A DNA stretch of 64,000 bases from the NCBI GenBank assembly GCA_035532835.1, contig DATKQG010000012.1:1-64000 (forward strand), written 5' to 3'. Positions 15,229-23,893 of the stretch are shown piece by piece. The position numbers and the translations under genes are program-made. The notes beneath the pieces were generated by a model. The model was not told the DNA's origin. It ran no database searches and saw only the letters and a list, made by a program, of their open reading frames with translations. This DNA comes from Candidatus Dormiibacterota bacterium (GTDB lineage: Bacteria > Vulcanimicrobiota > Vulcanimicrobiia > Vulcanimicrobiales > Vulcanimicrobiaceae). Numbering within the stretch: the stretch's first letter is position 1; every line of letters starts with the position of its first letter.

Positions 15229-17958
15229 TTAGGCCGACGTGGGCGCGCCGGCGAGTTTCGCGAATATGCGGTCCTCAGTAAACGGCGTACTCGTGAAACG
15301 CACGCCCGTCGCGGCCCGAAGCGCATTTCCGATAGCCGGCGCAACCGGATTTATGGTGTTTTCGGCGATCGACTTCGCGCCTAACGGGCCGATCTTGTCG
15401 AAGGTATCCGCGAACAAGACCTCCGTCACGGGCGCGTCTGCAAACGCTGGAATGCGATAATTTCGAAGCGACGGATTGACCACCGCGCCGGCCCCGTCGT
15501 ACACCATCTTCTCTTGCAGCGCAAATCCGATGCCCTGAACGACGCCGCCGATAACCTGTCCCCGGACCTGGTTGGGATTCACGACCACGCCCGTATCCAC
15601 GGCCTCAATGCTAAAGAGCACGGCTATTTCTCCCGTGACGCGATGCACGGCGAGCCGAACTCCGTAGGCGATAAACGCCACCGTGCGCGGCGATCCATAG
15701 GCTTTGCGAAACGAGGAGAATTCCTCACCCTCCGCAGTCCCCTTGGCCGCTAACTCGGTCAACACAAGACGCTTGCGGCCACAAACCACGTGCCGGTCTT
15801 CTATGTGACAGTGTTCGACCTTCTCTCCGGTCGTGCGGCTCGCGTACGCCAGGATCTTATCGCGCAACGCTCGGGCAGCCTGTTCGACCGCTTTGGTGGG
15901 GACCATCATCCCGACGCTCGCGAACGTGCCGCTATCGTACGGCGTTTTATCCGTATCGGCATTCAGGAAGGTCACTCGCGATGTCGAGCAGCCAAGAATC
16001 TGCGCCGCGACCTGTTGCTGCGCGGTGACCAGACCGTTCCCAATCTCCGATGAGCCCACCGTAAAATGGTAGCGCCCGTCCGGCAACAGCTCGATCTGCG
16101 CGCCGGAGCGCTGCTCGGTGGGCGGCACGCAATCGAGCATCGAGAGCGCCATCCCGCTCCCTTCGAGCCAATCGTCACCGGCAGGTTTGGAAAGCCCTCG
16201 GCCGCTCTGCAGCGCCCTATCCACTGCGTCGATGCATTGGTCCAATCCGTAGCTGCCCATCGTCAGATCGGATGCCTCTTTCCATACGGATTCCATGTTG
16301 TCCGAGGGACCGATGACGTTCTTGCGGCGCATTTCGATGGGATCGATCGCCAGCATACGCGCCAATTCGTCGAGGGCGGACTCTATCGCAAACGTCGTCT
16401 GCCCGGTACCGTATCCGCGAAAGCCGCCGCCGCAGTGCATGTTGGTGTACACCGCATATCCGTCGCCTTTTTTGTTCGGACATTTATAGATCGCCCACGG
16501 GCCGGACATGCCGTTGGCCAGGGTTTCCCCGCCGTGATTTCCGTATGCGCCCGTGTTCGATACGACGCGGAACTGAATCGCCGTTAGCGTGCCGTCCTTC
16601 TTCGCGCCGATTTTTACCTGCGTTTTCATCGCGTGACGAGTGGTTGCGCCGATAAATTGCTCTTCTCGGGTAAACTCCCATTTCACCGGACGTCCCGTTT
16701 TCAGCGTCGCTAAAAACGGCAAATCTTCGCTCATCATATCTTGCTTGCCGCCGAAACCGCCGCCCACGCGTTCGGTGAAAACGTGCACGTCTGAGAGGTT
16801 GAGTCCAAAGATGTAGCAGAGCTTGCTCTTAACGACAAATGGCCCCTGAGAGCTCGTCCGCACGTGCATGCGACCGTCCTCGCCACGCCAACTAATCGAC
16901 TGCATCGTTTCGAGGTGCACGTGCTGTTGGCGTTGGGTCGCGTAGGTGTCCTCATAGATCGCGTCGGCATCCGCAAAGCCGTCTTGCACGCTTCCGATTT
17001 CACCATGGAGTTCCAGAAAGACATTCTTCTCGGGATGCATGATATGCGAATAGGCCCGCTTTTCGTGGAGCACCGGCGCGCCGGGCAGCATCGCTTCTTC
17101 GGGATCGAAGACTGCCGGGAGAATCTCGTACTCCACCTCGAGCTTGCGACAGCCTTCTTCGGCGGCGGCCTCCGTATCGGCAATGACGGCGGCGATGCGC
17201 TGCCCGACGAATCGCGCAACGTTGTCGAGGAGATAGGTATCGTCCGGATCGACCCGATTATCTTCGTGAATCGCCGTCGTATAGAGTGTGCGCGGGACGT
17301 CTTCCCACGTAAATACGTCCACAACGCCGGGAACGGCCATTGCCTTATCCCGTTTGACCGACAGAATCCGCGCGTGTGCGTGCGGCGAGCGTAGAACCTT
17401 CAGATGAAGCAACCCCTCCATCGGTGGAATATCGCTAGTGTAGCGAGCGTGTCCGGACACGATCGACTCCGCGAATGGATTGGGAACGCTGGTGCCGCTC
17501 GAGCTGCCGGCCGCGTCCCGCACAACGTTCGTCACGCCCGCGAAGGCATCGCGAATCGACGCATACCCGGTGCAGCGGCAGAGATTTCCCTTGAGCGCGT
17601 GAGGAAGGTCGCGCTTTTGTTCTTCGGTAAGGGCCGCCCCCGTCATGATCATGCCCGCCGCACAATAGCCGCACTGGAACGACTGCGCATCGAGGAACGC
17701 CTGCTGCATCGGGTGCAGCGTACCATCCGGTTCGGCCAATCCCTCGATCGTCGTGATTTCGTGGCCCTCGGCCCGAAATGCCGGATAGAGGCAGCTATGT
17801 ACCGGCTTTTTATCCACCCAGACCGTGCATGCGCCGCAATCGCCGCCGTCACAACCCTTTTTGACGCCGTACCATCCCAGATCGCGCAAGAACACGCGAA
17901 GGCATTCGCCCGGGGCCGGTTGGCCCGAGAAATCCTTTCCGTTTACCGTGAGTTTCAT
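15229..17958 (-). CDS. Xanthine dehydrogenase-family molybdenum hydroxylase, fused 2Fe-2S and Mo subunit
   Basis: 909 residues. Residues 1-155 carry two 2Fe-2S clusters: Cys36, Cys41, Cys44 and Cys56 (GCDGGDCGACTVW) and Cys96, Cys99, Cys127 and Cys129 (QCGYC, CRC). From ~160 to the end is the molybdopterin-binding part: GGGFGGKQDM, the MHCGGGFRGYGTGQ loop, and near the C terminus GAKSIAEN, whose Glu sits where the catalytic base is found. The FAD domain of eukaryotic-type enzymes is missing and is provided by the next gene upstream (4-base overlap). Enzymes of this family hydroxylate purines, aldehydes or N-heterocycles. The neighbouring deaminase favours a purine-like substrate; the exact substrate is not known. 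Confidence 0.88.
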   Translation of the reverse strand: MKLTVNGKDFSGQPAPGECLRVFLRDLGWYGVKKGCDGGDCGACTVWVDKKPVHSCLYPAFRAEGHEITTIEGLAEPDGTLHPMQQAFLDAQSFQCGYCAAGMIMTGAALTEEQKRDLPHALKGNLCRCTGYASIRDAFAGVTNVVRDAAGSSSGTSVPNPFAESIVSGHARYTSDIPPMEGLLHLKVLRSPHAHARILSVKRDKAMAVPGVVDVFTWEDVPRTLYTTAIHEDNRVDPDDTYLLDNVARFVGQRIAAVIADTEAAAEEGCRKLEVEYEILPAVFDPEEAMLPGAPVLHEKRAYSHIMHPEKNVFLELHGEIGSVQDGFADADAIYEDTYATQRQQHVHLETMQSISWRGEDGRMHVRTSSQGPFVVKSKLCYIFGLNLSDVHVFTERVGGGFGGKQDMMSEDLPFLATLKTGRPVKWEFTREEQFIGATTRHAMKTQVKIGAKKDGTLTAIQFRVVSNTGAYGNHGGETLANGMSGPWAIYKCPNKKGDGYAVYTNMHCGGGFRGYGTGQTTFAIESALDELARMLAIDPIEMRRKNVIGPSDNMESVWKEASDLTMGSYGLDQCIDAVDRALQSGRGLSKPAGDDWLEGSGMALSMLDCVPPTEQRSGAQIELLPDGRYHFTVGSSEIGNGLVTAQQQVAAQILGCSTSRVTFLNADTDKTPYDSGTFASVGMMVPTKAVEQAARALRDKILAYASRTTGEKVEHCHIEDRHVVCGRKRLVLTELAAKGTAEGEEFSSFRKAYGSPRTVAFIAYGVRLAVHRVTGEIAVLFSIEAVDTGVVVNPNQVRGQVIGGVVQGIGFALQEKMVYDGAGAVVNPSLRNYRIPAFADAPVTEVLFADTFDKIGPLGAKSIAENTINPVAPAIGNALRAATGVRFTSTPFTEDRIFAKLAGAPTSA

Positions 17959-18773
17959 GCGCTCAACTCCTGACGAATCTCTTCGGCAAAATGATAGGTA
18001 AGATGCCTGCGGTGGCTCGGCGAACTGTGCACGTCGTCCAAATACAGCGCGTCGGGAATGCTCGCATCGATCGCGTCTCGTAACTGCGCGCTCGTCGGTG
18101 TCGTTTCGAACCGCATCTGCACGGGGTGAATCGTGGCTGCGGTAACGGTAACGAGCATCTCGTTCGTCGTACGGTCGCGCGTACCGATGAGCAGAACGCC
18201 GGACCGGCCGAGATGCGTCAGCGAAGCTCGACGAAATGCGTATGTTTTTTCCAGCGCGCGCCCCGGGATATGGATGTTTCGCACTAATTCACCGGGTGCA
18301 AGAACGTTAGCATGATTTCCGGTGACGAAATCGATCGCCCGCACGTCGCGGGGCGCTCCGCTTCGGGGCCATAGCGTATAGATTGCCTCAAGCGCAACGG
18401 TGAGCGAGATCATCGGTCCGGCCGGTAGCGACATGACGATATTGCCGCCAATCGTGGCTTCATGCCAAATCTTAAATGATGATAGGAACGAGCGGCAACA
18501 TTCCCCGATCAAAGCCCCCGCATGCCACTCTGCAGGCGGCCTAAATGCGTAGAGCTCCGCAATCGTACACGTTGCCGCAAGGTCGAGGGCGGCTTCGGTA
18601 CTCGCAAGCGCAGGCCAGTTGAGGTCGTGCAAATCAACGAGCGTCGTGGTGTGAAGCTGGGGCTCCGAGAATAGCCACGTTCCACCCGCAAGCCATGCGT
18701 AATCATCACGCCATTCTCGAATCTCTTCGGCTGATTTTGGGCGTCGCACCTCGGTGATCGTGTTCAGATTCAT
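17955..18773 (-). CDS. FAD-binding subunit of molybdenum hydroxylase
   Basis: 272 residues from the ATG at 18773, six bases after GAGG; the longer frame to 18938 runs into the upstream gene. It has the FAD-binding domain of the CoxM/XdhB type: WLAGGTWLFSE (FAD pyrophosphate loop, usually AGGTDL), then TIGGNIVMSLPAGPM (variant of the TIGGNLAxxxPAGD motif), and a C-terminal CO-dehydrogenase flavoprotein domain. Electrons from the Mo/FeS chain pass through this FAD to NAD or another acceptor. Its end overlaps the start of the Mo subunit by four bases. Confidence 0.85.
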   Translation of the reverse strand: MNLNTITEVRRPKSAEEIREWRDDYAWLAGGTWLFSEPQLHTTTLVDLHDLNWPALASTEAALDLAATCTIAELYAFRPPAEWHAGALIGECCRSFLSSFKIWHEATIGGNIVMSLPAGPMISLTVALEAIYTLWPRSGAPRDVRAIDFVTGNHANVLAPGELVRNIHIPGRALEKTYAFRRASLTHLGRSGVLLIGTRDRTTNEMLVTVTAATIHPVQMRFETTPTSAQLRDAIDASIPDALYLDDVHSSPSHRRHLTYHFAEEIRQELSA

Positions 18774-18793
18774 AAATGCCTCGTCTTCGCGTC

Positions 18794-19729
18794 TTAGAGT
18801 AAGCGCCAGAGAACTGCGATCTCGATCGCGTAACATAACAGCAGAACTAGCGGGCTGGTAAGCACCAGCCAGCGGGGTTGCGATTCGGGAAAGAGCCATG
18901 CGTGGAATACACGGACCGCTAGCGGCATGAGGGGCCATGACGTGAGCGCTACGCTGATCGCGTTACCGATAAACGTGCCCATGGCGGGATTCAATGCTTG
19001 GAGATGCGGCGAGAGAAACTTCAGCTCGAGCATCACCACCGGGAAGAGCGTAAGGAGCACCAGCGATGCCGTCTTCCACATGTTCGGTGGTTTGCCGGTG
19101 CTTGGATTGAGCGGGGCCCATCCGGGAAACGACGTGTCGACCCGTTGTGCGTGGAAACCGTCGATGAGATCCTCGCTTTCCTTCAAAAGCGAGGCCCTAA
19201 TATCGGAGTTCAGCCACCCGTCTAGGCTCGTTTCCGAATCGAAGCGCAGAACGGTAGTCCAGCCCGATTCCTTTTGGTGCGGCGGCGCGACGAACGAACC
19301 GAGGTAGCCCGGAAACGTTTCCTGCACTTTTTGAATGCGATCCGCGAATCTCCGGTACGCTTCTTCTTTACCGGCTTTGATCCGCGTGATAATGACTTCG
19401 GTAGCGCTGTGCTGCACGTAGTATTCGATAGCAGCCTGGCCGGCGAGTTGCATGATGACGCCGCCCGCAACGAACGGCGCCCCTTCCTGGATAAGGTTCC
19501 GATTGCGCTCGGAGCTGCGCCAGGCCCGCAGCGCGTCCACCGAGTCAAATCGCGCGATCGCGACCGCCTCGTCCTGATCGGGAGTGGGCGGCCAATACTC
19601 GAAGCTCGTCGATCCGGGCGACGCAAGCACGTCGCTCTGCCAGCGAGCGTGCCACTGCGTGAAGTCGCTCGCCTTCTCCGGCAGCACCCGGGCGCAAAGG
19701 ATCAGGCTCGCGCTTGGGCCGTCGCTCAC
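18794..19729 (-). CDS. Two ABM-domain protein with C-terminal membrane helices
   Basis: 311 residues from a GTG at 19729 that overlaps the stop of the upstream gene (GTGA). Two antibiotic-biosynthesis-monooxygenase (ABM) ferredoxin-like domains are seen: residues ~8-95 (...DFTQWHARWQSDVLASPGST) and ~105-200 (EVIITRIKAGKEEAYRRFAD, FPGYLGSFVAPP). Three hydrophobic helices follow (~217-235, 250-268, 285-305). This fused layout is known for uncharacterised membrane-anchored ABM proteins. ABM domains act as small monooxygenases or dimeric sensors; which applies here is unknown. It is joined to the molybdenum hydroxylase genes by a 20-base gap. Confidence 0.75.
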   Translation of the reverse strand: MSDGPSASLILCARVLPEKASDFTQWHARWQSDVLASPGSTSFEYWPPTPDQDEAVAIARFDSVDALRAWRSSERNRNLIQEGAPFVAGGVIMQLAGQAAIEYYVQHSATEVIITRIKAGKEEAYRRFADRIQKVQETFPGYLGSFVAPPHQKESGWTTVLRFDSETSLDGWLNSDIRASLLKESEDLIDGFHAQRVDTSFPGWAPLNPSTGKPPNMWKTASLVLLTLFPVVMLELKFLSPHLQALNPAMGTFIGNAISVALTSWPLMPLAVRVFHAWLFPESQPRWLVLTSPLVLLLCYAIEIAVLWRLL

Positions 19730-20850
19730 GGCTGGCGCTGCAGCTGCTCGATCGTCGCCGGGCCGGCGCCGGGAGTAATCTTCACCGGCCACTCATGCGA
19801 GCCGAACGGCACCAATGGCGGCAGGTACTCAGGAATCCCAAGCTTTTTATCGCCGGCAATAATGGCGGCACGGGCATCGCCACCCATCAGTTCGTAATCC
19901 ATCAAGTAGTAATTACCGAAGAACTCTTCGCCGACGGATCGGTCGGCGATAACCCGCGTTAGGGCGGTCATCATCGCATCGGGCGTCGTGGTGAAGTCGG
20001 TGGTTTCGAATAGCATGAGGCGCGTATTCATAGCGCTCGGACCAAAAAACTGTGCGAGCACGCTAAAGAGCACGTTATTTTGACGCGCGACGTAGATCGT
20101 GTTGCTCAGCGCGTACGTCTTGTCCCAATCGTCTTTGCCGAGGAGATGCTTCCATCCGGCAACCACTCCCATCCAGTGATCGACCTGTGTGTGCGCGGCC
20201 CACGTCACACATTTTGCCAGCAGAGGACTCTGCTGATGAGCGAACGCGTGAATATCGTCGTAAGAAATGACGCCCTTGGAAAGCTCTTTGTCCATAAACG
20301 CGATATTATTTGCGAGCACCGATTTCATGGTATTACGCCACGCCGGATTCACAGAGATATCGCCAATCGTATCGAGCGCGGATTGTTGCTCGGTACGATC
20401 CGATTTCATCATCGCGACCCACGATTGATCCGCGGAATTGTCCAGGTGCGGGCCGGAGAGCTCGAACAGGGCCATCGTGCTGTGACCGACCGACTTCAAC
20501 AATTGATAGACGATCGGTACGGACGGCGCATCGAGGGGCGCCTTCCCGGGCCGATAGAGAATCATCTTGCCGCCCGAGCCGCTGAAGAGCGCCATCAGCA
20601 CGGGATGCTGTGCCAGCAGATTTTGCTGGAAGCTCGCCAGCGCCGAATCGTAGTACGAGAACATCGAAAGATCCAGCGAAAGCACGTTCTGCTGCGCTAC
20701 TCCCTCTTTGGTGGTGGCGGGATGGCCGACGATCACGTTCATATATGGCGGCATCTGAGCGGCGCCTGCGCTCTGCAGGCCAAACGCCCCGAACAGCGCG
20801 AGCGCAAGTGCAAGGACTGCGATACGGCAATATAACGGGCGTGCGTACAT
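19726..20850 (-). CDS. Exported protein of unknown function, first gene of the hydroxylase operon
   Basis: 374 residues from ATG at 20850, six bases after AAGGGA; the frame is open to 21153 but the signal peptide (MYARPLYCRIAVLALALALF) begins here. The mature part has no recognised motif; it shows a mixed alpha/beta composition, with LQSAGAAQMPPYMNVIVGHP at the mature start and a proline-rich C terminus (YLPPLVPFGSHEWPVK). It overlaps the ABM-protein start by four bases, so it is co-expressed with the hydroxylase. It might bind or bring substrate in the periplasm; this is inference only. Confidence 0.6.
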   Translation of the reverse strand: MYARPLYCRIAVLALALALFGAFGLQSAGAAQMPPYMNVIVGHPATTKEGVAQQNVLSLDLSMFSYYDSALASFQQNLLAQHPVLMALFSGSGGKMILYRPGKAPLDAPSVPIVYQLLKSVGHSTMALFELSGPHLDNSADQSWVAMMKSDRTEQQSALDTIGDISVNPAWRNTMKSVLANNIAFMDKELSKGVISYDDIHAFAHQQSPLLAKCVTWAAHTQVDHWMGVVAGWKHLLGKDDWDKTYALSNTIYVARQNNVLFSVLAQFFGPSAMNTRLMLFETTDFTTTPDAMMTALTRVIADRSVGEEFFGNYYLMDYELMGGDARAAIIAGDKKLGIPEYLPPLVPFGSHEWPVKITPGAGPATIEQLQRQP

Positions 20851-21013
20851 AGAGCATCCCTTCAGCGGACAGTGAATTGTCCGTCGGAGCTTTCGAATAA
20901 TAGCTGTAGTAGCCTTTTGGCTCGAGCTTTTTGCCGGATAGCACAAGAAAGGAGCGCGCTCGCATCGCGTATATCCACAGGTAGGGTTTGCGCCCTGAAG
21001 AACCCCAAATGCT

Positions 21014-21613
21014 ATGCGAGATTCCGGTGCTGTAACGACGCCAGTTCCGACGTTGCGGAGCGAACGTCTGTGCCTGCGACCGTTTAGCGCAATCGATCCC
21101 GATTCACTCCTGACTTTCCAGGAGCGTAATCGGGCCCATTTATGGGAGCCCAAGCGCGACGAAGCTTTTTACACGCGCGACTACCAACGAGCACAGATCA
21201 CCGCCAGCATCGTAGCAGAGCAGAAAGGAACCGACGCGCGCTTTGCCGCTTTCGAATCTGACGGAACGCAGATCGTAGCATGCGTCAATTTGTGGAGCAT
21301 TCGACGTGGCGCTATTCACGCGGCGGTTCTCGGCTACTCCGCCGATGTCGACTACCAGCAACGGAGCTTTGCACAAGAGGCTGCGAGCGCAGTCATCGAC
21401 TATGCCTTCGATATGCTAAACTTGCACCGAATCGAAGCGAGCTATCAGCCCCTCAACGAGCGCAGCGGCCGCGTACTGCGAAAACTCGGCTTCGCCGTTG
21501 AGGGATATGCGCGCGACTATCTCTTTATAGCGGGCGAATGGCGCGACGGCATTCTCACCTCGCTAACGAACAACGGCTGGAGCCCACGCTCAGTAGCTTC
21601 TGACGCGAAGTGA
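21014..21613 (+). CDS. GNAT acetyltransferase, RimJ/RimL type
   Basis: 199 residues from ATG at 21014. The RimJ/RimL-like GNAT pattern is visible: LRPFSAIDPDSLLTFQERNR at the start, the VLGYSADVDYQQRSFAQEAA segment where acetyl-CoA pyrophosphate binds (the canonical glycine-rich turn is changed to QQRSFA), IDYAFDMLNLHRIEASYQPL and SGRVLRKLGFAVEGYARDYL. Enzymes of this type acetylate N-terminal residues or small amines. It stands alone, divergent from the hydroxylase operon with a 163-base spacer that holds both promoters. Confidence 0.82.
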   Translation: MRDSGAVTTPVPTLRSERLCLRPFSAIDPDSLLTFQERNRAHLWEPKRDEAFYTRDYQRAQITASIVAEQKGTDARFAAFESDGTQIVACVNLWSIRRGAIHAAVLGYSADVDYQQRSFAQEAASAVIDYAFDMLNLHRIEASYQPLNERSGRVLRKLGFAVEGYARDYLFIAGEWRDGILTSLTNNGWSPRSVASDAK

Positions 21614-21694
21614 ACTTCGTACGGTAAGCCGATCGCGAACGCTCGAACGGGCAGCCGGCATGAACCGGAGGGGGCGGCGAGAACAAAAGAAGGC

Positions 21695-23428
21695 ATGGCC
21701 GATCCCACGCAGCGGGACAAAGTCCAGACCACTCGAGTGAACGAGATCGTGGCACTATGCGAGCGAGCCAACGTTGACGAGCATGGCCCGCTGGCCGAAG
21801 CCGGATCTTCGGCGCTCTATCGTTCGGCGCAAGGCCTTCCCATCTCGCGCATTTCGTCGGAGTCAGAGCACGGCAGCGACGAAGCGGCGGCATTCTGCCG
21901 CGGCGTCCTGGCACAGTTGCAGGCAATCGACATCGCTGCGCTTGACGAGCAACCCCGGCTCTCCACCGTGGTTCTCCGGGCAGCTCTTGAACGGCGGCTG
22001 GCAGCGGCTCGCTACTACTGGTATGTATCTCCAGTAACGCCTTACCGGTCGTTTGTGGGGGCGTTTCGGCTGATTTTCCGTTCTTTTGACGTTGATTCGG
22101 ACGAGGCACGCACGCGCTATCTCTCAGTCCTGAAAGACGTCGCGGCTTTCGCACTTGCAGCCAAGGATAAACTCGCCGGGCAAGCGGCACGTGGTCTTAC
22201 CATCACGGCGCGCGCACTTCCGCCGATCATCGCACTGCACCGAGCTGCCGCCGCGTCCGACGGAACGCCATTCTTGCCGGGAACGGAGAAACTCGCAGCC
22301 CTCGACGAACGCGCATGTGAACGGCTTCTTCGAGACGCGCGAGCCGTTTTTCAGCACGATGTCTCACCGGCACTGCACGAGCTGGCCGAGTATATTGCCG
22401 GGCCTTACGCACACTCGGCGTGCGCCGCATTCGGTCAATCCGCCTATCCGGGCGGCACCGACTACTACGCTCACGCGGTTCGGGCAAATACGACGCTCGC
22501 TATCGAACCATCCGCGGTTCACGCCCGCGGCTTGGCGGTGATGGACGAACTGCGGGAAGCGATGAGCGAGCTCCGTTCGCGCCTTGGGTTTCACGGAACG
22601 GCGCAAGAGTTCCACCGCTCCCTGCGGGCCGATCCGCGGTTCGTCCCGACTCGTCCGGAGCAAATCGGCGAGCGACTGCAGTTCTTTGCCGAAAGGGCCG
22701 ACGTTGCATTGCCTGCGCTGTTTCTCCGCAAACCGGCAGCACCGTTTAGCACCAAGCGCTTATCGCCGGATCTCGAACCCGGCATGACCTTCGGATACTA
22801 CGAACCTGGAGCCAAGCCGGGTGAATGCGGCAATTATGTTTACAACGGTTCGAAGCTCGCTGAACGTTCGCTCCTGAGCGTCGCTTCTCTCGCTCTTCAC
22901 GAACTCGTTCCGGGCCATCATTACGAAATAAATCTGTCGCGCGAGAATGAAGCTCTGCCTCGTTTTCGGGCATTCCAGTCGCTCGCCACATACATTCCCG
23001 CATACCATGAAGGTTGGGCCGAGTACGCTGCGGATCTCGGCAAGGAACTGGGCATATACGAGGACCCATACGATCTGTACGGGCGACATGCACTCGATAG
23101 CTTCATTTCCTCGCGCCTAGTCGTGGACACGGGAGTCAACGCACTTGGGTGGAGCTTCGATCGCGCGGCAGAGTATTTGCGCGAAAATACGCTCCTTTCA
23201 GAGGGCGAGATCGAATCCGAGCTCCTACGCTATGCCACCGATCTTCCCGCACAAAGCCTTTCGTACAAAATCGGCTCGCTGAAGTTTGCAGAACTTCGAG
23301 AGCGAGTGCGCTCGCAACTCGGGGCGGCTTTCGATGTACGCTCCTTTCACGATCGAATCGTACGGAACGGCGGAATGCCGCTCGACGTCCTGGAGAGCGA
23401 AACGCTCGATTTTATTTCCGACCAATGA
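21695..23428 (+). CDS. DUF885 family metallopeptidase-like protein
   Basis: 577 residues, cytoplasmic (no signal peptide). The DUF885 hallmark LALHELVPGHHYEINLSREN is at about residues 397-416: an HE...PGHH motif taken to be a zinc site, followed by YHEGWAEYAADLGKELGIYE, the second metal-ligand region. The N-terminal half is helical. Members are thought to be metallopeptidases related to the M3/M32 group but most are uncharacterised. Full length for the family. It is monocistronic here. Confidence 0.85.
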   Translation: MADPTQRDKVQTTRVNEIVALCERANVDEHGPLAEAGSSALYRSAQGLPISRISSESEHGSDEAAAFCRGVLAQLQAIDIAALDEQPRLSTVVLRAALERRLAAARYYWYVSPVTPYRSFVGAFRLIFRSFDVDSDEARTRYLSVLKDVAAFALAAKDKLAGQAARGLTITARALPPIIALHRAAAASDGTPFLPGTEKLAALDERACERLLRDARAVFQHDVSPALHELAEYIAGPYAHSACAAFGQSAYPGGTDYYAHAVRANTTLAIEPSAVHARGLAVMDELREAMSELRSRLGFHGTAQEFHRSLRADPRFVPTRPEQIGERLQFFAERADVALPALFLRKPAAPFSTKRLSPDLEPGMTFGYYEPGAKPGECGNYVYNGSKLAERSLLSVASLALHELVPGHHYEINLSRENEALPRFRAFQSLATYIPAYHEGWAEYAADLGKELGIYEDPYDLYGRHALDSFISSRLVVDTGVNALGWSFDRAAEYLRENTLLSEGEIESELLRYATDLPAQSLSYKIGSLKFAELRERVRSQLGAAFDVRSFHDRIVRNGGMPLDVLESETLDFISDQ

Positions 23429-23631
23429 ATAAAGGCTTCCTTAGGGCCGCCTTAGCGTTTTTAGGACCGGTATAGGCGGCGAGAGGCTCCGCCTAGGCGC
23501 TACGCCTTACGGTCGAACAAGCCATATGACGGCCACGACGACGAACAGCACGTCCGAAATCACCGCGTGCCGCCCCGCTAGTCCGGGCGTATCGCCAGGC
23601 GCGGCTCCGGTGCGTGAGGAAGGCGTGGATT

Positions 23632-23871
23632 ATGGATGATGCAAAACGGTTGGCGGCCGCACTCAACGTACTTGCGAAGTCGCCTCAGTTTTCGAACAGC
23701 AAGGCGCGCTCCGCAGCGCGCCAGGAGCCGGCGGTGAATTGGCCGGAAACGAAAGCTCTCAACGCGGACTTCAACGCCGAAGTAGACGGGTTCGAATCTT
23801 TCGTCATGAACGACGGAAGCACGTGCGCCTGGATGCCCGGCCAATTCCGCTACGCGGCGCAAGCTCGTTAG
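23632..23871 (+). CDS. Small hypothetical protein
   Basis: 79 residues from an ATG at 23632, about seven bases after AGGAAGG, which supports real translation. The sequence (MDDAKRLAAALNVLAKSPQF ... GSTCAWMPGQFRYAAQAR) has an amphipathic N-terminal helix and one cysteine, with no signal peptide and no recognised family. It ends 22 bases before the convergent flagellin stop. A hairpin (TAGGCGG/CCGCCTA, 23473-23495) lies between it and the DUF885 gene. Confidence 0.45.
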   Translation: MDDAKRLAAALNVLAKSPQFSNSKARSAARQEPAVNWPETKALNADFNAEVDGFESFVMNDGSTCAWMPGQFRYAAQAR

Positions 23872-23893
23872 ACGGCGGTAATAGCAGCCCGAA

